Assembly (NCBI RefSeq): GCF_000350225.1
Contig: NW_005179222.1
Location: 290,958-354,957 of the forward strand
Origin: Chondrus crispus
Taxonomy: Eukaryota > Rhodophyta > Florideophyceae > Gigartinales > Gigartinaceae
Direction: 5' to 3'
Length of the DNA stretch: 64,000 nt
Positions 30,025-39,786 of the stretch are shown piece after piece; the first letter of the stretch is position 1, and every line of letters starts with the position of its first letter. The notes below the pieces were generated by a model. The model saw only the letters and a program-made list of their open reading frames with translations. It was not told the DNA's origin and ran no database searches. The position numbers were made by a program, and so were the translations under genes.

Positions 30025-31253
30025 GGTGTTGTGGAGAGTGGATGGAGACTGAGGCGGTACTGCGAGTCGAGTGGGGAGGAGCGGTTGTGGGTTGGGAATG
30101 TGGGTTGGGGATGGGATGTGTCGGCGGAGAGGTTGTGGGGAGTGTTATATGTAGTAGTGGGCGCGGGTGTTGTTTGTGGTTGACGTGGGAAAAAAGTGCA
30201 ATAGGTGGAAGGGTGAATAGGATAATACAGCGGAGGTGCTGTTGTGAAGGGCCGTTTCCAGAGGCGTCACAGCAATGCCTCCTAGCGATTCGCTCGTTGC
30301 ACTCTACACGGATGTCGACATCGGTCATAAGGAGGAATGAGGTTTCCTGCACACTTTTTAAAGTCTTTACGTTCCCTTCCTGTCCTTTCTTTGTTTAACG
30401 ACGCCGGACCGGCCGCCTCAATTCCGGGCCAGCATTGCTGGACGCCAAGCATTGCTGTGACTGGCCACTCAACATCCACCAAGAGACCATGACGTGTTCA
30501 TGATCTTTACAGTAAGGCTACAGCCCGTCTCGGGCCCGTCTCGGGTTTGGTGACTGCCTGTCCAGCCGTTCTTGCAACCCAATTGTTACTCTGTAGACCC
30601 ATAACGGTTCAAGACGAAAACGGGCTCAATAATGAAATGCACTGCCCAATTGTGTTGCCGACAGTGGCCGCACATGGGTGCTACCCTTGGTACCCTTCGA
30701 AGGGTAGTGTACCTGCAATACTGATACCAATACTCTCTCAATAAAGTCGACCATTCAAGGGTACCTGCGTGCTACATGAGTGCTACTTGGGTGCTACGGT
30801 ATCTGTGCGGAAGAGGCCGATCGTCAGGCCAACGAGCACGCCAGTTCCGCTCTTAATCTACCCTACCCAGACGGGGTCTTAGCCAGACGCCAGCCCCACT
30901 GATCACCCTCTTGCCGTTTCACCGACCTACGCTTGGCAAGGGAGGAGGCACTCCTTTGCGCCGTGGCTTGTTTACACACCACCAAACTCTAAATACATTC
31001 CCAATTTTGTCACAAATAATGATCCTCAATCCACGCATCGCCCCATAACCGTCCAACAAGTAAAGTATACACACAATATGCACACGATTTACTATTTATC
31101 CGTAGAATCATGCGCTGTATTCTACGCACCTATCTTTGCAGTATCTGCATACTTCAAGACGCCTGACCATGCAGCTCTCGTGGCATACGTGTACCCGTGT
31201 ACATGTGTGTAAATTGTGTAATGCAAAAGCAGTGCTTTTGCTTCTTTTTTTTT

Positions 31254-31360
31254 CGCAGTGCGCTGGTCATCATGGGTCCATCCAACTTGGACCCGGGTTT
31301 ACATCTTTATTTACAACAGAGCTAAGACCCACTAGGACCCATGATGACCAGCGCACTGCG
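31254..31360. repeat. foldback element, 26-bp perfect arms
   Basis: 31254-31279 (CGCAGTGCGCTGGTCATCAT onward) is the exact reverse complement of 31335-31360, around a 55-base spacer. It could be a small MITE-like remnant or a hairpin RNA precursor. No target-site duplication is clear. Confidence 0.85.
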
Positions 31361-31412
31361 CACAACGCAACATCCTATCATACTTGTAGTGTACAGTACC
31401 AAGGGTACCAAG

Positions 31413-31433
31413 GGTATCACATGATGTGATACC
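31413..31433. repeat. 21-bp palindrome followed by ACCAC repeats
   Basis: GGTATCACAT, G, ATGTGATACC is a perfect palindrome. It is followed by four copies of ACCAC up to about 31452. Confidence 0.8.
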
Positions 31434-31718
31434 ACACCACACCACACCACATTTATTGCCTACATACTGTACTTGTACTTCTTGCGACTGACCTTTCTCT
31501 CTTTGTCATGAAAACCGCTTAATCCTTGTCTCCAAACGCTTGTGCACCGCCAAACAGCGCCAACCGTAGAGCCCCTATCTACCCCCTTCACCCCGACTCA
31601 CTTTACGCCATCACTCCCCTTCTAATCCCCGCCTCACTCTAGTATTCTAACTGCTAAACAACCGCTTGGTTTCACTCTATTTCGCTGCGCCCCTTTGGTC
31701 GCCCTATATTCTCGCACC

Positions 31719-32319
31719 ATGGGCAGCGATGACGAGCTTGCGCTCACCTCTTCTTCAGGTATGATTCTCTCCCGTTCCCTTTTGTCGAAATCCTCGCTTT
31801 AGCCTCGCTTTTTCCACATCACGGGAAACACAAAACTAATCCTTGCACCTCCACAAAACCGCACCCTCCATTTACTCTCCAGATATCGCCCTGCCAAAAG
31901 CTACCGTCAACAAGTTTGCAAACGAAGTTGCCTCCGGCTTAGACGTCCGTCTTACCGCTGACACCCGTGAGCTAATCGTCTCCTGCTGCACGGAGTTTGT
32001 CCAACTCCTCTCCTCGGAGGCCAACGAAATCTGCGAACGCGACCGAAAGAAGACCATTACCCCCGAGCATGTCCTGCGAGCCCTCACGGCCCTGGGCATG
32101 GAGCGCTTTAGTCAGGAAGTCAAGGACGAGTATGATAAGGCAAAACATGACGACAAACTGAAGGCGAGGGGTTCAGGGAGACGCGCAAAGGAGAAGCGTC
32201 CGCAGATTGACAACGCGGAACTACTCCGGCAGCAGGAGGCCTTGTTCGCCATGGCGAGGAGTGACCCCATGGCCCATGCTCATGCCGCTAATGACCAGAG
32301 TGACCCACATCCCGGCTGA
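31719..32319 (+). CDS. Dr1: Dr1 / NC2-beta transcription repressor subunit (two exons)
   Basis: Exon 1 is 31719-31758 and exon 2 is 31883-32319; the joined product is 158 residues. Residues 1-13 (MGSDDELALTSSS) precede a histone fold at ~14-90: DIALPKATVNKFANEVA, then LTADTRELIVSCCTEFVQLL, then SSEANEICERDRKKTITPEH and VLRALTALGMERF. This matches the NC2-beta family. NC2-beta pairs with NC2-alpha (DRAP1) and binds TBP on promoter DNA to block TFIIA/TFIIB recruitment in the nucleus. The C-terminal part has a basic stretch and the QQEALFAMAR segment near the position of the TBP-contact region. The ATG lies in a good context (CACCATGG). Confidence 0.92.
31759..31882 (+). other. spliceosomal intron of the Dr1-like gene
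   Basis: 124 bp, starting GTATGATT and ending TACTCTCCAG, phase 1. Removing it joins the acidic N-terminus to the histone fold in frame. It is the only clear intron in the window. Confidence 0.88.
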
Positions 32320-32871
32320 CCAGATACGTGTTGTACGAGGGCATGCTGCAGCTCTAGTCCCACCATGTAAAGTGTAACCATATATCAACTGCGCCATCAC
32401 TCAACTACGTTTTCCTTGCTTGCATCCAACTTCCTCCGTAGTTCATGTACTTTAATTGAGACCTAATCGTAGCACTACGGGGATGGGCGCCTCCGTTTAC
32501 TACACCCGCGATCAAGGCGTGCAGGTGTGCGTTTCATCAGAGGCAAAAGGATGAATCCTAATCTACGGTGGTATTCCTTTGATCAAACTCTTATTTTTTG
32601 AGGCTGCTATCCTACAAGCCTGGGGGTTATCAAATGCTTTTTTTGTTTGTTTTCTCCCATCGGCTGGCTGTGCTTTACAGCCAAACGCTTCCAATCTCCG
32701 CTATAAGTTTGTCTGCCCTATTCGTCTCTTCCGCTTCCAATTTGCCAGCCCCTTCCCCCCACCCGACCCGTCCACCTCCTTCATCGTCCATGAGGGAAGA
32801 TCAGCGATCCGTGATGATCATCTCTCTCTCAAACGATTTTTGTATTGGCGACGCTCTCTTGTACCGCCAAA
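32320..32871. other. intergenic
   Basis: No gene. The last 150 bases before the phosphatase start are pyrimidine-rich, similar to the leader of the FBPase-like gene. Confidence 0.5.
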
Positions 32872-34095
32872 ATGCCTCTTGAGTTAGCCGCCGACGTGTT
32901 TGAAGAGCTTTCTGCGCGCCATCAGAGGGACAGCATATATGCCAATCGCCGGATCTTATGCCTCGCAGCCGCTTCCATTCTCGTTACGGTATTCGTTATT
33001 ATCGCCGCCATCGATTCAAGCCGGACAAGCTCTGCGCGCCGATATGCGAACGCTATCAATTGGAAATCAAATGCTGCGTTACACTGCGATGACACCCTGG
33101 GAAAGCGAAGGCTATGGTTTGGAAATATCGTCGAGTTTGGGGACTTTTGCGTGCCACATAATCTCTCCAACTCAAAAATCCGTACCGATGAAGATCAGGT
33201 GCTCAAATTCATTGTCATAGGCGACTGGGGTAGGGACGGCATGTGTTGTCAGCGAGATGTGGCAGCTGAAATGGCTGTCGCCGCGTCCCGAATACACCCG
33301 CAATTCGTCGTCAGCGTAGGCGACAACTTTTACAACAGCGGTATCAAGTCCAGCAAAGATGACCAAGTAGATAGGAGTTGGCGAGATGTATACATCAAGC
33401 CATACAAAAGCTTGCAAGACGTTAGATGGAAACCCATCCTTGGCAATCATGATTACGCTGGCAACGTCGAGGCACTGATTGACTTGGGAAAGGAAGACTC
33501 TCTCTGGCACATGCCTTCAAAATATTATTTCGAGACTGCCGCTGGCGGAGACGTATTCATGGCGTACATCGACACCACCGTCATGTACTATACACAGCAG
33601 GAACTGTTAGCTCTCTCCAACAGTGATGAGTTGTCAACGTCCTATCGGGACAAACAGGTCGCCGTAATCAAAAAAGAGCTAGCAGAGAGCACGGCAAAAT
33701 GGAAGATCATTTTCGGGCACCACCCGTTTTTCGCGTCCGACGAGCACACTTTCGATGAGGAGCACAACCGCAGGCAGTTGCAAACTACGCTAATGCACGT
33801 CTTCAAAGAGCATAACGTGTCGATTTACTTCGGCGGACATTCACATACACTTGAGCACCACCACAGCGATGGCATCGATTTTTTCGTCTCCGGAGCCGGT
33901 TCCAAAATTTCGCAGATACACCGAAACCTCCCAACTGCCATGTTCGTTATGGATCGTCAAGGGTACATGATTGCGTCAATGGACGACACGAAAGAACATC
34001 TGCGAGTCCAAGTTATCGACATGAGAGGAAACATAATCTACACCGTATTGAGAGATGATCCGCAGTTTCCAATGTCAAAGGGCATAGAGTCGTAG
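32872..34095 (+). CDS. purple acid phosphatase (tartrate-resistant type), membrane-anchored
   Basis: 407 residues from the ATG at 32872 (context CCAAAATGC); the frame upstream has only a TTG. A transmembrane segment at ~28-48 (LCLAAASILVTVFVIIAAI) without a cleavage-like site suggests a type II anchor. The five metallophosphatase blocks are all present: VIGDWGRDG, SVGDNFYNSG, LGNHDY, FGHHPF and GGHSHTLEH. Together they supply the ligands of the Fe-metal centre, including the Tyr in GDNFY that gives the purple colour. The family hydrolyses phosphomonoesters at acid pH, usually in the secretory pathway, vacuole or cell surface. It fits the single-domain ACP5-like form rather than the large plant type. 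Confidence 0.92.
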   Translation: MPLELAADVFEELSARHQRDSIYANRRILCLAAASILVTVFVIIAAIDSSRTSSARRYANAINWKSNAALHCDDTLGKRRLWFGNIVEFGDFCVPHNLSNSKIRTDEDQVLKFIVIGDWGRDGMCCQRDVAAEMAVAASRIHPQFVVSVGDNFYNSGIKSSKDDQVDRSWRDVYIKPYKSLQDVRWKPILGNHDYAGNVEALIDLGKEDSLWHMPSKYYFETAAGGDVFMAYIDTTVMYYTQQELLALSNSDELSTSYRDKQVAVIKKELAESTAKWKIIFGHHPFFASDEHTFDEEHNRRQLQTTLMHVFKEHNVSIYFGGHSHTLEHHHSDGIDFFVSGAGSKISQIHRNLPTAMFVMDRQGYMIASMDDTKEHLRVQVIDMRGNIIYTVLRDDPQFPMSKGIES

Positions 34096-35034
34096 GATGG
34101 TTTTTGAGGGAACCCGGGCTCGGAAAGCTGGGCGGATGCATGGCGCATTGAAAGTTTGAGGACACCCGTTAGAGCATCCCCATCGCGCAGATCTATTCGA
34201 TCAATACAGTAACGTTGTCGGTAAAGTCGCGAAAACACGTGTTTTGGCCGCGAGTTTGCTCGGATTTTCTGATTGCAAAATTTTCAGACAACGAGTTTTG
34301 CAAAACTCACAGCATACCCAAAACTCGGGGCATGTGAGTTTTCCACGAGTTTTCACATCCGCCTGATTACAGCAGTGCCGGATCGACGCGTCTTGAGGGA
34401 AAACGAAGTGGGGTTTCCGCTCTCTCATCAGCACAAACGAGTCCCATACTGTACTGCACGGGTCGTACCGGTTTGCGTCATGGACGCCCCGCCCCTATAC
34501 TTCACCTGCCCGGAGTCCATCAACGGATCAAAGCACCACAAGATCAGCCACATATGCCGCCAAAGCAATCGCGGAACAGAGACAGGAAGACGCCTCTAAA
34601 AAGCGGTCCTCTCCAAACGGCCCCGTCAAGAAGACGAAACACATCGCCCTTTCGACTGACAACCTTTCCATCCTTGTGGCGAGCTACAGAGAAGGCTCCA
34701 ATGGTCAGACCGTATTATGAAGCTTTTCGAAATTTCGGAGTTATCAGCACCTCGTAGGTAAATGGCACCCGTTCTTTCGATTGGTCAAATTTGTTTTGTG
34801 AATAGGATGCTGTAAGACACTGCCTCAAGGGTCTGCAGACACAGGTCTGGCTCACACCAGATAGCTGAAAGTGCCAGGAACAGGGAGAAAACGCCAAATC
34901 ATCACCTGAGCGGCCGGCCAAGAAATCAAATTTGAAAACATTTCACACTTGCAGAGGCCTTCTGCGTGGGCTCGTACTCAGATCCGGCCCTCGGCCGCTC
35001 ACCATCGCGCTGATGGCGAGCACCTCCTGAGGCA
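34096..35034. other. intergenic and 5' part of element D
   Basis: The left end of the tyrosine-recombinase retrotransposon should lie here, but no terminal repeat was recognised. A short open stretch at 34548-34718 (ending STDNLSILVASYREGSNGQT) is coding-like but has no start and was not identified. Confidence 0.4.
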
Positions 35035-35136
35035 ATGACTTTTGCAGGCCCTCATGCGGACGAGGACGATGGCGATGACGAGCTTGTGGCCATGGAGTAC
35101 GGCATGGCCCAGGCGCAGGAGCAACCGGATGCATGA
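35035..35136 (+). other. short upstream ORF overlapping ORF1 (ATGA)
   Basis: A 33-codon acidic frame starts at the ATG at 35035 and ends with TGA at 35134-35136, which overlaps the ORF1 ATG (35133) as ATGA. It is acidic like the beginning of ORF1. It may be the true N-terminus, separated by a one-base shift, or a small leader ORF. Confidence 0.4.
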
Positions 35137-36520
35137 TTGACGCGGAGACTCTCATCGAAGACGACCTTGCCGATGCCGGGCTCGAGGGGGGCGAGGACGA
35201 CACCGATACCAACAACGATGGGGACAACAATGTCGACTTCGATGGCCAAAACGGTGATTGCGAGGGTGAGCAAGGGGGTGAGAGTGCAGGTGCGGGTGAT
35301 GGTGAGGAGGGTGAGGAGGGTGAGGAAGGAGCGACCGGGGGTGAAAACGGGGAAGCAGGAGTGGCTTTCAGGTCGGAAGCTCCAATGCTATCCTATACAG
35401 CGCGCCGGCACTTCGAAACGTGCATGTCGCGATGCCACCACGATGAGCACAATCTCCGGGACGGAGAGCAGCTTGCTGCTTGTTTCGCTAGCATGAAAAT
35501 ATCTCAGCGCATCGCCCATTTACGTTCTGTCATCCTGACCACAGGCGCTCGACCTGGGGATACTAATGAGTTGGGCAAGAACCCCGCCCGCAGTTCCCAA
35601 CAGAAGAACAGGCGAAAACAAAAGTTTAGTGGAGGAATTCCTGACAATGTACAGCATCCAGTCGGTCAAGGTGGTAGTGGAGAGGCTGCCGCTGGTGGAG
35701 CTGCAGAGGGACAGGCTGGTGGTGTTGGAGAACCGAGCTGGCGTGAGGTGTTGGGCCCCTGGTGTTCTAACACTGTGCCCGGCGATATTGTGCTGCTGAT
35801 CTCGAGGCTGAGAGATGCGGAGGAGGGCTTCGGTCCCCTACCATCCGGGTGGACTTCGGACCAAGAGCCCCCTATTTCTCGTTTTTCCAAGTGGCTTCGT
35901 AAGGCCTATCGTTCGCAAGAGAGTCCTGAACTACCGTGGGCTCTACGCATTGAGCGTGTCTGGCAGAGTAGAGAAACGGATCTCGAGGGAGTTGAGTCTG
36001 TTGGACGACTAATTTCATGGGATAAAGACATTCACGAGGCCACAGAAATCGAATTGGGCAATCTGTGTCAAGCACTTGACTCTGTCAGGGTCTTGGTTGA
36101 TGATTTGGAGCACTTCTGGTCCGAATCTGCAGATGAATCTGAGTTGCAAGATAATCTACTTCAGCTTTGGCGATATGCGTTTGGGTCCCGTACTTTTGCC
36201 GGCTTCCAGGAGCGTTATGCAGCCTATTTTCACCCGGAAATGCTAAATGCTTTCGAAAAGGAATTTGTTGCATCAGCGTGTCGTCGACTTAGTCTGGAGG
36301 ACTGTGTGGGAATGTGCCGTATTCTGAATGTGCCTGAGAGTCGCTATTCTGGCTCACCTCTGGGCGTAGTCCGCCTTTTACTGTCGGAGCTGTACACGTC
36401 TCTACCGTCTACGAATATATCTCCTGCCTTTGCTCTGCCGTCACAAGTCCACGGCGGGGGTGCAGCACTCGTTGTTGGTGAGGGTGCGGATTCACCCGCT
36501 GCTGCAGTGGCACTAGGACG
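35133..36520 (+). pseudogene. element D ORF1, N-terminal part (cut by element C)
   Basis: 462 complete codons from the ATG precede the insertion. Residues ~1-80 are extremely acidic with Gly/Glu/Asp repeats; the rest is a soluble, mostly helical protein with no motif I recognise. Joining 36520 to 53952 keeps the frame exactly and gives an ORF of 772 codons, so ORF1 was intact when C inserted. By position it is the gag-like protein. No zinc knuckle is visible. Confidence 0.75.
36516..36520 (+). repeat. target-site duplication GGACG (left)
   Basis: GGACG directly before the 5' LTR of element C is repeated at 53947-53951 directly after the 3' LTR. Five bases is the usual Ty3/gypsy duplication length. 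Confidence 0.92.
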
Positions 36521-37142
36521 TGTAGCATAATCGCGAGGACGTTATTCGAACGCGCAGGGTGACTACTGTACTCCCGCAAAATGCACTACAGCGCGCACAC
36601 CCGCGCCTGTAAGTACGCGCTTGCTGCTCGCTGTGCACGTGTACAGCGTGACGATCCGGAGTAAGGCGCGCGAGCTTACCGTGTAAGGCGCTACCTGAAT
36701 ACTGTAGAAAATGTTATGTTAGATTATTTACTTGTATATTAAATGACAGGGCGGCCGACGGCGGAGGGAGGACAAGGACAAGCACGGGCTTGGTACCAGA
36801 TTCTTCACTGCAGGTCTAACCCCGTCCGCTTATTCTAAACGCGTTCTCTTAAAGCGAGCGCGTTAACTAGAAACTAACGCGGGTAGCGGTCGCGAACGTA
36901 CGCGCGCGAGCTGGATCCGCCTCCGCCCGTCGGTGCTAGAACGCTAACTAGCGCCGCCCCGGGGCGTCGAGCGCGTCGAACCGCTCTACCGCGTACTGTG
37001 TTCGCGTCCGCTCCCCACCGCTCTACCACGCTACCACCGCCCGCGTTCTTTTCTGGTGTGTGTGTTTTTGTCCTCTCTCGCGTACACAGGTCTTCGAAGA
37101 ACCACAGCTAAACCCCCAACGCGACCGGGAGTTTATGCTACA
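36521..37142 (+). repeat. 5' LTR of element C
   Basis: 622 bp, TGTAGCATAATCGC to TTTATGCTACA. It aligns along its full length with 53325-53946. Confidence 0.95.
36735..36740 (+). promoter_or_regulatory. TATA-like box in the LTR
   Basis: TATATT followed by AAATGACAGG lies 214 bases into the LTR, and at the same offset (53539-53544) in the 3' LTR. It is a plausible TATA box for the retroelement transcript. Confidence 0.45.
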
Positions 37143-37143
37143 T

Positions 37144-37157
37144 TGGTCTCCCGACCT
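37144..37157 (+). other. candidate primer-binding site of element C
   Basis: TGGTCTCCCGACCT starts 2 bases after the LTR. It differs from the site of families A and B, so a different tRNA is implied; the tRNA was not identified. Confidence 0.6.
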
Positions 37158-37218
37158 AGAAGGCCACACGATTATCGCGAGAAGACTATCGTTCGAGTCC
37201 GCGTCCGCACGCGTCGAT

Positions 37219-39786
37219 ATGGAAGAAGGATCCGCCCCCTCAATTCAATCCGAGCCGGCGAATATGGAGTCAACCGCGTTCCGCACCTCCGAGTCAGCCG
37301 CGCTCCGCGTCCCATTCGGCGGCGGTGGCGCAGGTCTCAGTGACCGCGAGCCGTCGCCTGAATTATCAGAAGGCCGGGCACGCGCGATGTATGACCGGAT
37401 CGCGACGTATATTGAGGAGGTCCGGACCGCGCTTCGGATCGACGTAACGGACGCGGTATATTCGCATTGCATGGAAGAACTACGATCCCTTCGCGAAGGG
37501 AGGTTTGACCGCGTCTCCCAGTCTCTGGATAACCTCCGAGCACTAGTCGATCAACTGCAGAGCCGACTGGTGCTCGTCGAGGAATCGCGTCTCGACTCCC
37601 CCGACGAGTTCGGGGAAGGCCGCCCCGAGAGGACGGCCTCTGCGGGACGTACTGACGCGAGACCTTTTCCTTCCGCGGAGCAGATGCGCGCGTTTGCCCA
37701 TGTGACCGCGCAGTTAAATTCTACTCGCCGACGTGTTCGTCAGATGGAACGTACCCCGACGGCGACGTCACCCGGAGCCCCACTGTTAGGGCCCGGTGGT
37801 ACTGTACCTCCGAACGCGTCCGGCGCTCAAGATGTGGAGCCGGCTGGTGGTGACACCAGTCGGCCCGCATGCGGAGATCGAACAAGGATGGACGCAACTT
37901 TCGCGTCTGAAACCCAAGCCCTGCCGCATGTCGCCGGAAACATGCGGCAGACGGTTCGCGTACCTTACGCGGACGAGACTAGACGCGGGGATACCACCCG
38001 GGGATCGAGAGAACCGATTCTCGCTTTTGATCCCCGGTGGGGCGGCTATCAGCCCCAGGATCTCACTACGCGTCGGGGCCCGGTACACGTCCGTACGCTA
38101 CCGGTGACCCCATTTGGCACATTGGGCCCCGCGGCCCCCGGGGTCGAGACGGTCCACACGATGATACAGGAATTTAGCTCCGTAGCTAATTACAGGATGT
38201 ATCGCCTGGACAACGTCTCGACCCTCGTCACGTCAGGGGACGCGGGGCGAATCGCGAAGTATGTGCAGCGTTGTCGTGGGATTCGTCCCACGATGCGCAA
38301 TTTCGATGGAACGAACGCGATTGAATTACTCCCCATCCTGAAAGATGTACGCATCACGTTCAATTCGCAACATCTGACGGAAGGGGTCGCGATTCGCGTC
38401 CTCGCCCATTTTCTCGAACGCTACGCGGAAAGATTATATACAAGCTACACTATGCGCGGAATCCGCGCAGGCCAGCTCCATAACGATGTGAGCTGGCCTG
38501 GACTTATTAATCAATTCATCAAGCGCTACCTCACTGATGACGTACTGGGGGTAGCGCACGATGCCGTCGCGTCGGCTCATCAGAAGCCGCACGAGACGGA
38601 AAACGCGTTTGCAGATAGGCTCGAATCGAACGCGTTCAAGTGCACCGCGGTATTTACGGAGCAAGCCTTGGCTCATTATTTTGTACGCGGATTGGCTCCC
38701 GCGACGCGAGCAGCGGTGGCAGAGACCGTCCAGAGGTTGCCCGCGAACCAGAAGACGGACTTGTCAATTATCAGACGCATCGCGACCGCAGAAGGAACCA
38801 CGTTTCGCGCCCGACGCGGACTACCGCTGCCGGACCCGAAACCGGCAGCGAGGGGAGGGAGAGCCGCCAGGTCGAACGCAACGAGCTCCCCCGCGTCAGC
38901 CCTCGACGTTAACGAGGAGGATTGGGAAGCTGACCCCGTCCTCGTCATGAGAGGCGGGGAGGCTACAGGAGGCCGGCCGTCAACGCCGGCGTCGACGGAG
39001 ACCACGGGCAGCTTTGCCATCGCGTTCGGGCATACCCCAGCGGGGATAGGTGGTCCGGACCACCGCATCGCGGAATTGGACATTTCGCGTCAAAGAGGGG
39101 GACGCATACCCTCCTGTGTTCCTCGGCTCACCGAGGAAGAGGCTCGTCAGGCGGCGACCTTCGCCTCAGCCGACGCGAGCGCGTACGTCTGCTGGCTGTG
39201 CAGAACGCACGGCCATGCCATGTACGCGTGCCCCTTCCTCGCGCCGGAGCAGCGGATGTTTACCGCGTATCGAAACTACCGGTACCAACTACAGACGCGT
39301 CCAGGGATGAGGAACCTCCTCCAACAGTCGGTCGCTGGTGACCGTGGTCCGCGTTCGGGCCACACGAATCGCCCCGGAGGAGGCGTCCGTTTCGCCCCTC
39401 GCGAAGGAGGATACAGGCGCGAACAACGCGATTTCAGACAAGCCGACACGCGATACCCGCGTCAAGATGGAAGAGGAGAACGCGGTCGGTCCAGATTGCC
39501 GACAGGGGTACAGAACGCAATAATGTACCTCCAGGACTGGGCAGGGGATCCGAATCCCCTGCCCCTACAGGAAAGCGAGCGAGAGCCGACTCTCGCCGCC
39601 CCCCAGATTTTACAACGTCCGAACGTTGAAAATCAACCCCGCGAGGTACCCGAGTACTTCGCGGATGCTGCCGCTCCAGAGTGGGTAGGGCCAGGCCCGC
39701 CACTCGAACGGAGGTCCGGAGCCGCGTTGGCCACAGATAGCGGCGCGAGTAGCACGGATAGTTCAGATAGCTCAAAAAACCCGTAA
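37219..39786 (+). CDS. gag of element C
   Basis: Intact, 855 residues from the ATG at 37219 (MEEGSAPSIQ); an earlier in-frame ATG at 37136 lies inside the LTR. A charged, partly coiled N-terminal third is followed by a capsid-like core at ~310-560 (NYRMYRLDN, MRNFDGTNAIELLPILKD, LINQFIKRYLTDDV, YFVRGLAPATR). A CX2CX4HX4C zinc knuckle, CWLCRTHGHAMYAC, lies at ~658-671. The product forms the virus-like particle and binds RNA. Its TAA overlaps the pol ATG by one base (TAATG at 39784-39788). Confidence 0.9.
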   Translation: MEEGSAPSIQSEPANMESTAFRTSESAALRVPFGGGGAGLSDREPSPELSEGRARAMYDRIATYIEEVRTALRIDVTDAVYSHCMEELRSLREGRFDRVSQSLDNLRALVDQLQSRLVLVEESRLDSPDEFGEGRPERTASAGRTDARPFPSAEQMRAFAHVTAQLNSTRRRVRQMERTPTATSPGAPLLGPGGTVPPNASGAQDVEPAGGDTSRPACGDRTRMDATFASETQALPHVAGNMRQTVRVPYADETRRGDTTRGSREPILAFDPRWGGYQPQDLTTRRGPVHVRTLPVTPFGTLGPAAPGVETVHTMIQEFSSVANYRMYRLDNVSTLVTSGDAGRIAKYVQRCRGIRPTMRNFDGTNAIELLPILKDVRITFNSQHLTEGVAIRVLAHFLERYAERLYTSYTMRGIRAGQLHNDVSWPGLINQFIKRYLTDDVLGVAHDAVASAHQKPHETENAFADRLESNAFKCTAVFTEQALAHYFVRGLAPATRAAVAETVQRLPANQKTDLSIIRRIATAEGTTFRARRGLPLPDPKPAARGGRAARSNATSSPASALDVNEEDWEADPVLVMRGGEATGGRPSTPASTETTGSFAIAFGHTPAGIGGPDHRIAELDISRQRGGRIPSCVPRLTEEEARQAATFASADASAYVCWLCRTHGHAMYACPFLAPEQRMFTAYRNYRYQLQTRPGMRNLLQQSVAGDRGPRSGHTNRPGGGVRFAPREGGYRREQRDFRQADTRYPRQDGRGERGRSRLPTGVQNAIMYLQDWAGDPNPLPLQESEREPTLAAPQILQRPNVENQPREVPEYFADAAAPEWVGPGPPLERRSGAALATDSGASSTDSSDSSKNP

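Larger units (their letters stand above)
30025..31718. other. intergenic with foldback repeat
   Basis: No gene supported. It contains the inverted repeat 31254-31360 and the palindrome 31413-31433. Its right part is the promoter region of the Dr1-like gene. Confidence 0.5.

Noticed and set aside
25609-31718. tRNA or other structured RNA genes in the host intergenic regions
   Set aside because: No A-box/B-box pair or cloverleaf was found by eye.
34473-34757. Small ORFs before element D
   Set aside because: Coding-like residues appear only over about 55 codons without a start, next to a frame change. Too weak to call a gene, so mentioned only in the intergenic note.
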